64,000 bases of DNA from positions 1 through 64,000 of the forward strand of contig JAEZSE010000001.1 of NCBI GenBank assembly GCA_023421955.1. Reading direction: 5' to 3'. Numbering within the stretch: position 1 is the first letter of the stretch; each line of letters opens with the position of its first letter. The stretch is from Bacillota bacterium. GTDB lineage: Bacteria > Bacillota > Clostridia > Christensenellales > UMGS416. Below the pieces are notes generated by a model. The model searched no databases. It was given only the letters and a program-made list of their open reading frames with translations, and was not told the origin of the DNA. Shown here piece after piece: positions 48,532 to 57,844 of this stretch. Position numbers and translations under genes: made by a program.

Positions 48532-49773
48532 TTATACAACCGAAGTTTGTTCCTTGTCAAACCTAAAGTAGTACCCTTTTGCTTCATTGGCAAGGCGCAA
48601 CCCCCGTGCTTCCACCGTTTCGCGGATTGCGGGCAGAGTGGTTTCTGTGGCAGTGGTGATCAGCTGCCCATCTCCCGGCAGCAAGGCGCACAGCTCGCCA
48701 TACAGACCGGAGATGTCAGCGAATCCATCGGTTGCACTTTCCACAACTATGAGATCATAGGGGCCTGGAAACTGATCACTGATGCTTTGATATGGCCCAT
48801 ACATGGATTTGCGGCAGACGGTGGCCAGGTCCGCAAGGGTGTGCGGCGCATCGGCCAAATAGTCGATTGCCACGTCCTCCACACCAATGCGGCGATACAT
48901 GTTTTTGATCTGCAGCAGCGTGGATCCGCAGGAGCCGCCCAGACCTAAAATGCTCACCGGGCCCTGGCGCTTGTACCAGTGCAGGTTGACCACATCCATG
49001 TCAATATGAGCCGCTGCCCAGGAGTCCACGCCGAACTTTTTGATAAACAAGGTTCGATTGCGCTGGGGTAGGTTGTTTTTTTCGTATTCGGCGTTGAAGG
49101 TTACCGAGCCATAATGGTGCACGTAGGTGTCGCCTGCCAGGATGAGCCGCCAGCCCATTCGCCGCAGCTTGAAGCTGATGGCGTCATCGTCGTAGGCACC
49201 GGGGTTGAAATCCTCGTCAAACCACCCGGCATCAGCAATGGCCTTGGCGCGGAAAAGGCAGGTGTAGGTGACCAGCTTCATCCGGTCTTCCCAGAGCCTT
49301 GGGTTGCTTCGATTGCGGCGATCGGCCAGTGCGTGCAGTTGCTCAAGAGTTTCATAGGGCAGATTCACCTGTTGGCGGTTGGAGGAGAACCCGCACACCG
49401 GTACGGCCATGGCAATTCTCTCATCCGATTCCATAACGGTGACCAGGTTTTTCAGCCAATGGTCGGTTGCCACGATGTCGTTGCTCAGGTTCAGCACGTA
49501 TTTGCCCTCGCCCAGTTGCAGCCCCCGGTTGATGGCCCGGTCCACGCCGATGTTTTCCTCAAACCGCAGCTTCTTTTTGTGGGGCAGGCTGTCGAAGTAT
49601 TCGGCTGTGCCGTCGGTGGAGCCGTTGTCCACGGTGATCAGCTCATAATCCACGCCGTCGGTGTGTGCGATCAGGCTCTCGTAGCATTGTTTTGTGTAGT
49701 CCAGATGGTTGTAGGCCAGCAGCACCACGCTCACTTGTGGCTTATGCTCAGGCCTGGGTTCTGTCAGCAGCAT
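48532..49773 (-). CDS. Family 2 glycosyltransferase fused to a methyltransferase-like domain (second copy)
   Basis: A 413-residue protein from the ATG at 49773, which has GGAGGAG four bases ahead. Residues 12-230 are a GT-A fold family 2 transferase (VSVVLLAYNHLDYTKQCYESL, ITVDNGSTDGTAEYF, NLSNDIVATDHWL, FDEDFNPGAYDDDAISFKLRRMGW). The last 150 residues have a Rossmann pattern like class I methyltransferases (ILGLGGSCGSTLLQIKN, YDLIVVESA, LLPGDGQLI). It closely parallels the gene at 57845. It ends the CDP-sugar gene row and starts 13 bases after rfbH. It is likely to attach a sugar to the spore-surface or cell-surface glycan. Confidence 0.85.
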   Translation of the reverse strand: MLLTEPRPEHKPQVSVVLLAYNHLDYTKQCYESLIAHTDGVDYELITVDNGSTDGTAEYFDSLPHKKKLRFEENIGVDRAINRGLQLGEGKYVLNLSNDIVATDHWLKNLVTVMESDERIAMAVPVCGFSSNRQQVNLPYETLEQLHALADRRNRSNPRLWEDRMKLVTYTCLFRAKAIADAGWFDEDFNPGAYDDDAISFKLRRMGWRLILAGDTYVHHYGSVTFNAEYEKNNLPQRNRTLFIKKFGVDSWAAAHIDMDVVNLHWYKRQGPVSILGLGGSCGSTLLQIKNMYRRIGVEDVAIDYLADAPHTLADLATVCRKSMYGPYQSISDQFPGPYDLIVVESATDGFADISGLYGELCALLPGDGQLITTATETTLPAIRETVEARGLRLANEAKGYYFRFDKEQTSVV

Positions 49774-49786
49774 GGGCTCCTCCGGT

Positions 49787-51115
49787 TCATGATGCAGGAT
49801 GACCGGCCATGAATTGGTCGAACCGATCCAGCACATAGTCCAGCATATGCGAGGTTAAGCCGGGGTAGACGCCAATGAAGAAGGCGTTGTGCAGCACCTT
49901 TTCAGTGTTATGAAGGGGCCCGGCGATGCGGCAGTGGATCGTGCGGTAAGCCGGGTGCTTTAGGATGTTGCCGGCGAAGACCATACGGGTCTCGATGTTG
50001 CCCTCCTCCAACCATTGCACCAGCTCTGACCGGGTGAAGCCTGCGCCTTCCCGCACCATCAGCGGCAGCGCAAACCAGGATGGGTCAGCTCCCGGCAGCG
50101 CGGTGGGCAGCTGCAGGCGGTTGGCATAGGGGGTCAATCCTTCGGCCAATCGAGCGAAGTTCGCCTTGCGCTTTGCGGTGAAATCCGGCAGCTTTTTGAG
50201 CTGCTCGACGCCCATCGCGCACTGGATGTCCAAGGGCTTTAAGTTGTAACCAATGCTGCTGGTGACATACTTGTGATCATAGCCCTCAGGCAGTCCTACA
50301 AACTTGTGACTGAACCGGCAGCCGCAGGCACCTTGAGGGTTTTCCTCACCGGTGCGGCACCAGCAGGCCCGGCCCCAGTCCCGCAGTGAAAGAGCCTGGC
50401 GGTAAAGAACTGTGTTGTTGGTCACCACCGCACCACCCTCTCCCATCGTGATGTGGTGGGCGGCATAAAAGCTCATTGTAGCCATGTCGCCGAAACTGCC
50501 GCAGAGCCGGCCCTGATAGCGGGAATCCAGCGCGTCACAGGTGTCCTCGATGACATAAAGCCCATGGGCCTGGGCAAAGCCCATGATCATATCCATCTGG
50601 GCTGGGTTGCCCAGCGTGTGGGCCACCAGAATGGCGCGGGTGCGTTCCGAGAGTGCCCGGTTCAACAACCCTGCATCCAGGTTATAGGTGCCATCCTCCA
50701 AATCTACAAACACCGGCACCAGGCCATTTTGCAGCACCGGGTTCAAGGTGGTGGGGAAGGCCAGCGCCGCTGTGATCACCTCGTCGCCGGGCTTCAGCGG
50801 GTCTGGCAAATTGGGGGAGCACAGGGCACTCACAGCCAGTAGGTTGGCTGACGAGCCGGAGTTCACAATGAGGGCGTGCTTCATGCCCATATACTGCCTC
50901 AAGCATTCGGCAAAGGCGTCGCCATACGGGCCCAGCGTCAGGCGGAAGTCCAGCACACTGTCCACCATGGCCTGCATCTCCCGCTCGTCATACACTCGCC
51001 CGGCATAGTGCACGCGGCTTTTGCCCGGTACATAGGTTTCTTCCTCGCGACGGAGGGCGTAGAGTTGTTGAACCCGGTTGAGGATTTCAGCCCGTAACTG
51101 TGTTTCGGTTGGCAT
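49787..51115 (-). CDS. rfbH: CDP-4-keto-6-deoxyglucose 3-dehydrase E1 (RfbH/DdhC)
   Basis: A 442-residue protein from the ATG at 51115 behind AGGAGGCACC. It is a PMP-dependent, [2Fe-2S] member of the DegT fold: the usual PLP lysine is replaced by His in FYAAHHITMGEGGAV (His220/221), which is diagnostic of E1. Cluster ligands match the E1 pattern at Cys193, Cys251 and Cys253; the fourth is Cys264 or Cys266 in a slightly lengthened loop. It removes the 3-OH of CDP-4-keto-6-deoxyglucose together with an E3 reductase. No E3 (AscD/RfbI-like) gene is in this window, so another ferredoxin-type reductase must supply electrons. It lies in the CDP-sugar cluster. Confidence 0.93.
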   Translation of the reverse strand: MPTETQLRAEILNRVQQLYALRREEETYVPGKSRVHYAGRVYDEREMQAMVDSVLDFRLTLGPYGDAFAECLRQYMGMKHALIVNSGSSANLLAVSALCSPNLPDPLKPGDEVITAALAFPTTLNPVLQNGLVPVFVDLEDGTYNLDAGLLNRALSERTRAILVAHTLGNPAQMDMIMGFAQAHGLYVIEDTCDALDSRYQGRLCGSFGDMATMSFYAAHHITMGEGGAVVTNNTVLYRQALSLRDWGRACWCRTGEENPQGACGCRFSHKFVGLPEGYDHKYVTSSIGYNLKPLDIQCAMGVEQLKKLPDFTAKRKANFARLAEGLTPYANRLQLPTALPGADPSWFALPLMVREGAGFTRSELVQWLEEGNIETRMVFAGNILKHPAYRTIHCRIAGPLHNTEKVLHNAFFIGVYPGLTSHMLDYVLDRFDQFMAGHPAS

Positions 51116-51130
51116 GATGGTGCCTCCTGA

Positions 51131-51263
51131 TTTTGGTAGGAGCGGGGCTCTGTACCCGCCCCATCTACTTGCCATTGACTCCTAACTTGCCGCCTGCGGG
51201 CGGGAAATCCCCCCTGACCTCTGCGGAGGTCATCCCCCCTTCATAAGGGAGGGTTTGGAGTCA
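51131..51263. repeat. Palindromic repeat, copy 5, inside the sugar cluster
   Basis: The 145-base gap between the DegT-type gene and rfbH holds GCGGG...CCCGC (51142-51159) and a second unit bounded by TGACTCC (51176-51182) and GGAGTCA (51257-51263). Inside are GCCGCCTGCGGGCGG, AAATCCCCCC, TGACCTC-TGC-GGAGGTCA (51214-51231) and CCCCCCTTCATAAGGGAGGG (51234-51253). The outer inverted repeats may be the ends of a small mobile element. Confidence 0.75.
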
Positions 51264-52361
51264 CAGCAACTCCACCAGCTTCTCGCACACAAACCCCACG
51301 TCTTCATCGGTCATGTTGGCCGCCGAAGGCAGAGAGATGCCTTGTCGCTCCACCATGGCGGCCACGGGGTTGGCGAAGCGCTGCTCCAACGTTGGGAAGC
51401 GGCTCATGCGGGGGAATGCGGGGCGGGCGTGAATGTTGCAGGATCGTAGGCCGGCCAGGATGGCATCTCGTTGCTGAATGGTATGGCTTGGCAGCAGTAT
51501 TGATGGATAGCAATAATTGCTTCGGCAGCCTTCCCGTTCCCGGATGAGCCATATGGCGTCCACATCCTTAAGCCGCCGCTCATATCCGGCAAACAGCGCC
51601 CGCTTTTTTTCCATCAGCTCGTCGGCCCGCTCCAGTTGGGCAAGGGCCAATGACGCGTGCAGGTTGCCCATCGTGTATTGATAGCCGATTTCATCGGACC
51701 AGAATACAGCCTGGCTGTCTGTTCGGCCCATGTTGGAGAGCAGCTTTGCCCGCTCATAAAGGTCATCACTGTCGGTCAGGAAGATACCGCCCTCGCCGCA
51801 AACGGCCATCTTGGCGCCCTGGAAGCTGAAGCAGGCGATGTCGCCGAAGCTGCCCACCGGTTTGCCTTGATAGGTGGCTCCCAGTGCCGGGGCAGCGTCC
51901 TCAATCACAGCAAGCCCATGCTCACGGGCGATGGACAGGATCGTATCCATATCCGCCGGGTGGCCGAAGGTGTGCACCAGCATGATGGCGCGGGTTTTCG
52001 GCGTGATGGCCTGCCGGATGGCTTCGGGGTCAATGGTCCAGGTGTCCGGCTCGATATCCACCAACACGCAGGTGGCACCGGTGTAGGCGATGGCATAGGC
52101 CGTGGCTACCCAACTGAAGTCGGTCACGATCACCTCATCACCGGGCCCCAGGCCTAGTGAGGCCACCGCCAGGTGCAGCGCCACAGTGCAGCAATGGGTG
52201 GCGATGGCGTGCTTCACACCGATGCGTTCCGCAAAAGCTTTCTCCAGCCGTTTCACGTAGTTGTCATAGTTCTCATACCAACCGTTCTTCACGGCATCCA
52301 GCACATAGCCCACCTCGTGGTCGGTGATGTCAGGGCCGGCAAAGCTGATCTTGTGATCCAT
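51261..52361 (-). CDS. DegT/DnrJ/EryC1/StrS-type sugar aminotransferase
   Basis: A 366-residue PLP enzyme with an intact lysine (ACFSFQGAKMAVCGEGG). Other landmarks are KNGWYENYDNYVKRLEKAFAE, HCCTVALHLAVASLG, ATYQGKPVGSFGD and TVDFSWVATAYAIAYTGA-like strands. It belongs to the perosamine-synthase-like group that aminates 4-keto nucleotide sugars with glutamate. In this cluster the substrate should be a CDP-linked keto sugar. It follows the class I aminotransferase by 16 bases. The ribosome binding site is AAGGGAGGA. Confidence 0.9.
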   Translation of the reverse strand: MDHKISFAGPDITDHEVGYVLDAVKNGWYENYDNYVKRLEKAFAERIGVKHAIATHCCTVALHLAVASLGLGPGDEVIVTDFSWVATAYAIAYTGATCVLVDIEPDTWTIDPEAIRQAITPKTRAIMLVHTFGHPADMDTILSIAREHGLAVIEDAAPALGATYQGKPVGSFGDIACFSFQGAKMAVCGEGGIFLTDSDDLYERAKLLSNMGRTDSQAVFWSDEIGYQYTMGNLHASLALAQLERADELMEKKRALFAGYERRLKDVDAIWLIREREGCRSNYCYPSILLPSHTIQQRDAILAGLRSCNIHARPAFPRMSRFPTLEQRFANPVAAMVERQGISLPSAANMTDEDVGFVCEKLVELL

Positions 52362-52377
52362 GGCAATCTGTCCTCCC

Positions 52378-53526
52378 TTAATGGTGTTTCAGGCGCTGCA
52401 GCCGCTCGCAGGCTTCGTCCAGCACACGGTCCACCTTGGCAAAGCAAACGCGCACCAGTGTTTCGCCCCGGCCTTCGGTGCAGAAGGCACTGCCGGGCAC
52501 TACGGCCACACCGGTGGTATTGAGGACGCGCATTGCCTTCTCCTTGGAGGTTTCTCCAGGCACAAAGCTTGCATCAGCCAGGATGTAGTAGGCTCCCTGC
52601 GGCACATGGGGTGAAAATCCAGCAAGCGAAAGACCCTCGCACATCCGGTCGCGCTTGGCCTGATATTGGCTTCGGAGCTGCTCATAATGGATCTGTGGCA
52701 GTTCCGGAAGCACGGAAGCCACAGCGGCTTGCATGGGAGCGGGCGCGCACACATACACCAGATCACTGGCATATCCCACCAGCTTGGCGAGCTCCGGAGC
52801 GCAGGAGCAATACCCGATGCGCCAACCGGTGATGCTGAAGGTTTTGGAAAATCCGGAGATTGTAACTGTGCGGTCGCGCAGCGCCGGCACCGAGCCGGGG
52901 CTGATATGCCGCTTGCCGTCATAGACGAAATACTCATAGATTTCATCGGTGAACACCAGCAGGTCGTGCCGGATGCAGATATCTGCCAGTCGCTCCAGTT
53001 CCTCCTGAGTGAACACCTTGCCGGTGGGGTTGACGGGGGTGTTCACAAGGATGGCGCGGGTTTGTGGTGTGACAAGGTTCTCCACCTTGTCTGCGTCAAA
53101 TGTCCAGTCCGGCGGTGATAACTCTGCTAGAACCGGCTCGATGCCCAGCACCTGCAAGGTGTATAGGTGGTAGCCGTAAAACGGTTCAAACAGGATCATC
53201 TGGCTGCCAGGCTCCAGCAGCGCCATGCAGGCGCTGCAAAACGCACCGGAAGCGCCGCAGGTGACCACGATGCCGCCGTTGGGATCGGCAGCAATGCCGT
53301 TGTAGTAGCGAAGCTTATTGGCGACGGCCTGTTTTAGTTCAGGGATGCCGTCGTGGGCGGTGTAGTGGTTCTGCCCGGCGTGAATTGCGGCGCACGCCTG
53401 ATCTTTGAGACCCGGAGGCAGCGGCATGTCGCAGACGCCCTGCGACAGGTTGATGCCGCCTGCCCGGTCGCAAAGCTCTGTCATGATGCGGATCTCCGAC
53501 TTGGCCAATGCCTGCATGCCGTTCAT
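52378..53526 (-). CDS. Class I/II aminotransferase
   Basis: A 382-residue fold-type I PLP enzyme of the aspartate/methionine aminotransferase group. It has INLSQGVCDMPLPPGLKDQ, HYTAHDGIPELKQAV, the PLP-contacting NTPVNPTGKVF and TDEIYEYFVYDGK, and the Schiff-base lysine in ISGFSKTFSITGWRIGY. The start overlaps the stop of the ThDP-GNAT gene by four bases (ATGA), which ties it to the sugar pathway rather than to general amino-acid metabolism. It may aminate a carbonyl made by that enzyme, or provide an amino acid; not decidable here. Confidence 0.88.
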   Translation of the reverse strand: MNGMQALAKSEIRIMTELCDRAGGINLSQGVCDMPLPPGLKDQACAAIHAGQNHYTAHDGIPELKQAVANKLRYYNGIAADPNGGIVVTCGASGAFCSACMALLEPGSQMILFEPFYGYHLYTLQVLGIEPVLAELSPPDWTFDADKVENLVTPQTRAILVNTPVNPTGKVFTQEELERLADICIRHDLLVFTDEIYEYFVYDGKRHISPGSVPALRDRTVTISGFSKTFSITGWRIGYCSCAPELAKLVGYASDLVYVCAPAPMQAAVASVLPELPQIHYEQLRSQYQAKRDRMCEGLSLAGFSPHVPQGAYYILADASFVPGETSKEKAMRVLNTTGVAVVPGSAFCTEGRGETLVRVCFAKVDRVLDEACERLQRLKHH

Positions 53527-55856
53527 ATTTGTTCTCCTAAGCCAGCCAGTGTCATGTGCAGATATTCGGGGTCATGCTGCTCCACCTCGGCGATGAACCC
53601 GTTGCGCAGGTAAAAGGCAATGGCACGATCGTTGCCGTGCAGCACACGCAGACCGATGGATTGGAGCTTCAGCTCTTGCAGCGCCCAATCGGTCATCGCA
53701 TGCAGTGCTTGGGCCATGATGCCGGAATGGCCTTGCTTTTCACCCCGCAGCACGGCATCCACCTCGCAAAACTCTCGGGCGTAATTGAAGCTGGATAGCC
53801 CAATATGGCCCACCGGCTCTCCGTCCGGCCCTGTGATCAGGAAGAGCAGCCTGTCCTCTCGGTTCAGCACCTGTTGATCCAGCCAGAGGGCAGTGCTTTC
53901 CTCCGTAGCGGTGAACGGCGCGGCAGAGAGTGCATCCTGGTTTTCGTTGCGCCACCGGCAAAGCAATGTATCCAAACCGGGCAGTGTTTCCCGCCAATCC
54001 ATCGTGATAGGCCGCAGCCATCCCTTCAATGCTCCGCCGTCAACATGGATGGGCAGCAGCGACAGCGGGTCGGCGGGGCATTTGCGCTTCATGCGCTTAA
54101 ATGAAGAAACCACAGATTTCCGGAAGAGATCTTCAGATTGATCTGGCGGTGCTTGCCAGGGCTCCACCAGAATGAGCGATTGAAACAAGTCTTTATCGAG
54201 CGGTGGGTCCTGCTCCTCAATGGGCTTGTGCACCAAAAGCTTGGGTGTAATGGGCATGTCTTGCGGCAACATGACCTCGACGAGCGTCGGGCCATCGGCT
54301 TCCAGCGCCGCCCGGAGTGCTTTGATATTGTCCATTCCGATCCGCACCGACGGGATGCCATACGCCTGCGCCACGGCGGCAAAAACCGGCGCGGCATAGC
54401 CATCCACCGTGGCGGCAAACCGGCTGTCGAAGTACTGTTGCTGGAACTGGCGGATCATGCCCAGGCAACCATTATTGAGCACCACAATCTTTACGGGAAT
54501 GCCTTCCCGGTGCACCAACGCCAGCTCCTGGATGTTCATCTGCATACCGCCGTCGCCGGCGATGGCAAGGGGGGTGGGGCACCCCGCATACCACGCCCCG
54601 ATGGCTGCCGGCAGCGCGAAGCCCATGGAACCCATTCCACCGGTGGTCAGGATCCGCTGCCCTCCGGAAACCCGCAGATGCCTTGCTGCCCACATTTGGT
54701 TGCCGCCCACATCCAGGCAGGCCGCGCCATCCATGGGCAGCCAACTGGTCACGGTGTCCAGTATGGCAACCGGGCCGCTGGGCTCCTCCGGCAGGCTGGC
54801 GCGGCACTGGTCAACCCACCCCAGCCAGTCATAGGTGTTTATTTGGATGCGGCTTTGGATACTGTTCAGCCGGGTGAGGAATTCCTTGATGTCTGTCTTG
54901 ACCGCCAATTCCTCCGGCTTGACTTTACGGTTCAGCTCGTGCTCATCCAGATCCACGCGAATGAGCCGTGCGGCGCGGGCAAAGCTCTCTGGCTCTGTAC
55001 CGGTCTGGCGGCTGTCCAGCCTCGCACCGAGGGCAAGGATCAAGTCGCTGTTTGCCAGGGCCATGTTTGCAAGGCGGTGGCCGTAGGTGCCGGCCATGCC
55101 CAGCCACAGCGGGGAATGGTTATCAAAGCTGTCGCGGCCCATCAATGTGGTCACCACAGGGAGCCGCAGCGCTTCAGCAAGCTCCGCAAGCGCACTTGTT
55201 GCCCCGGCCAGCCGCACCCCTCCGCCGGAGAGGATCACAGGCCGCTTGTAGCCGTTGAGCGCGCGGATCACAGGATCCAGCTGCAAGTGTTCTTTGTCCA
55301 GCTGTGGTGGCTGATAGCCATCCAACAAACCTGGTTCCACTTCCGCCCGCTGCATATCCATCGGCAGGTCCAGCAGCACCGGCCCCGGCCTGCCGCTTGT
55401 GGCGGTGTGAAGCGCCTTTTCCAGTTCGAACCGCAGTTTGGCCGGATCATTCACCCTCGCGGCATATTTGGTAATGGGGGCCGCCATGCTCACGATGTCG
55501 GTTTCCTGAAAGCCCCGCTGCCGGAGGGGCAGGTCACCTTTGTATTCGTAGGTATTGACCTGGCCAGTGAGGTAGAGGCAGGGGATCGAGTCAAACCATG
55601 CGCTGCCGATGCCGGTGAGCAGGTTGGTGGCGCCGGGGCCGCTGGTTGCCATTGCCACGCCCACGCTGTTTTTCCATCGGGTATAACCTTCGGCTGCAAA
55701 GGCTGCCCCCTGCTCGTGATATGTGCCCACAAACTGGATGCCTGGCAGCTTTGCAATGGAGTCGATCAGGTGGGTGATCGCACCGCCGGGCACGCCAAAC
55801 ACATGGGTGACACCAGCATCCCGCAGAAAGCAGGCCACATAGTCCGATGCTTTCAT
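53523..55856 (-). CDS. ThDP-dependent acetolactate-synthase-like enzyme (YerE type) fused to a GNAT acetyltransferase
   Basis: A 777-residue fusion. Residues 1-550 are an acetolactate-synthase-type enzyme: FGVPGGAITHL, the ThDP-activating Glu48 in TYHEQGAAFAAEGYTR, TSGPGATNLLTGIGSAWFDS, FQETDIVSMAAPITKYAARV and GDGGMQMNIQELALVHREG...NNGCLGMIRQFQQQ around residue 430. From about 610 a GNAT domain follows (LRPITMDWRETL, LCRWRNENQD, EPVGHIGLSSF, KQGHSGIMAQALHAMTDWAL, NDRAIAFYLRNGF), of the type that acetylates amino sugars. In a CDP-dideoxysugar cluster the first half recalls YerE, which adds a two-carbon unit from pyruvate to C4 in yersiniose synthesis. Start ATG overlaps the rfbG stop (ATGA). 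Confidence 0.85.
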   Translation of the reverse strand: MKASDYVACFLRDAGVTHVFGVPGGAITHLIDSIAKLPGIQFVGTYHEQGAAFAAEGYTRWKNSVGVAMATSGPGATNLLTGIGSAWFDSIPCLYLTGQVNTYEYKGDLPLRQRGFQETDIVSMAAPITKYAARVNDPAKLRFELEKALHTATSGRPGPVLLDLPMDMQRAEVEPGLLDGYQPPQLDKEHLQLDPVIRALNGYKRPVILSGGGVRLAGATSALAELAEALRLPVVTTLMGRDSFDNHSPLWLGMAGTYGHRLANMALANSDLILALGARLDSRQTGTEPESFARAARLIRVDLDEHELNRKVKPEELAVKTDIKEFLTRLNSIQSRIQINTYDWLGWVDQCRASLPEEPSGPVAILDTVTSWLPMDGAACLDVGGNQMWAARHLRVSGGQRILTTGGMGSMGFALPAAIGAWYAGCPTPLAIAGDGGMQMNIQELALVHREGIPVKIVVLNNGCLGMIRQFQQQYFDSRFAATVDGYAAPVFAAVAQAYGIPSVRIGMDNIKALRAALEADGPTLVEVMLPQDMPITPKLLVHKPIEEQDPPLDKDLFQSLILVEPWQAPPDQSEDLFRKSVVSSFKRMKRKCPADPLSLLPIHVDGGALKGWLRPITMDWRETLPGLDTLLCRWRNENQDALSAAPFTATEESTALWLDQQVLNREDRLLFLITGPDGEPVGHIGLSSFNYAREFCEVDAVLRGEKQGHSGIMAQALHAMTDWALQELKLQSIGLRVLHGNDRAIAFYLRNGFIAEVEQHDPEYLHMTLAGLGEQI

Positions 55857-56928
55857 CGGTCGCCTCTCGTTTCCAGCATCCGTGCGCTGTAGTCTTCCAT
55901 TTGGCGCTGGCATATTGCTCGTACGTCAGTGCCCTCAAAGCGCCGATACCAATCGGCTGCCCATTTGAGTCCTTCGTCCAGTGAGAGCTGAGGTTTCCAC
56001 CCCAGCAATGCCCTGGCCTTGGTGCAGTCCAGGCTCAACAGTGTGGCTTCATGGGGGTCTGTGGGGCATGAGCAATCAGCCCAGCTTCCGCTGCCCCAAA
56101 GCTTCAGGAACTGCTCCACTACTGTCTGCACTGGCACGATCGAATCGGCACAGGGGCCGAAGTTCCACGGCCCGGCAAATTTGTCAGGATCATGCAGCAA
56201 TCTTTGCATGAGCGCGAGATAGCCGGACAGTGGCTCCAACACATGCTGCCAGGGCCGCACGGCTTGGGGGCTCCGCACCTCCACGGGCATGCCGGCCCTC
56301 AACGCCCGCACACAGTCTGGCAGGATGCGGTGGGCAGCCCAATCTCCGCCGCCAATCACGTTTCCAGCCCGGGCCGTGGCAATGGCCTTGCCTGGAAAGG
56401 AGCGCCGCCACGCTGCTGCGACCAGCTCTGCGCAACCCTTGCTGGCGCTGTAGGGGTCATAACCGCCCATGGGGTCGCATTCGCGGTATCCCCACAGCTG
56501 CTCGCGGTTTTCGTAGCACTTGTCTGAGGTCACGATCACCGCCGCCTGCGTCTCCTCAAACTGCCGCACGCATTCCAGCACATTGACCGTGCCCATCACG
56601 TTGGTTTCCACCGTCTCGGCAGGCCTGGCGTAAGATTCCCGCACGATGGCCTGCGCTGCAAGGTGAAAGACCATGTCGGGCCGGTATTCGTCAAACACCG
56701 CCCGCAATGCCTTCATGTCGCGGATGTCTCCATGGATGTCGTCTATGAGCTCATCTAGCTTGCAGAGCATGAAATTATCCTGCGGCCCGGTGGGGGGCAG
56801 CGCATAACCCACCACATTGGCCCCCAGTCGGTGCAGCCATAACGCCAGCCACGAGCCCTTGAAGCCCGTGTGACCGGTCACCAGCACCGTCTTGCCCCTG
56901 TATACGCCGCCAAACGGCAGGCCTGCGT

Positions 56929-56932
<4 letters not shown>
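55853..56932 (-). CDS. rfbG: CDP-glucose 4,6-dehydratase
   Basis: A 359-residue short-chain dehydrogenase of the extended type. The ATG at 56932 overlaps the rfbF stop as ATGA; a TTG 15 bases upstream is an alternative. The NAD site is VLVTGHTGFKGSWLALWL, the RfbG-specific form of GxxGxxG. VFHLAAQAIVRESY, VTSDKCYEN and the YxxxK in YDPYSASKG are intact. ARAGNVIGGGDWA and VRPWQHVLEPLSGYL are characteristic of the family. It converts CDP-glucose to CDP-4-keto-6-deoxyglucose, the substrate of RfbH. Confidence 0.95.
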
Positions 56933-57699
<767 letters not shown>

Positions 57700-57844
57700 G
57701 CTTTGCCTCCCCGGTTGGTCTGGCCCTGCGGCTTCTTCATGATATGCCGGGGCAGGTGCTGTTGTTCGCTCCATCTGCCCCTGATCTGGCTGTGGCAGGC
57801 AGATGGATATCGTTTGATCCAGATTGCGGATCTCCCGAGGGATA

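Noticed and set aside
54138..55892. 584-codon plus-strand open frame opposite the ThDP enzyme gene
   Set aside because: Antisense shadow; the minus strand carries all the enzyme motifs.
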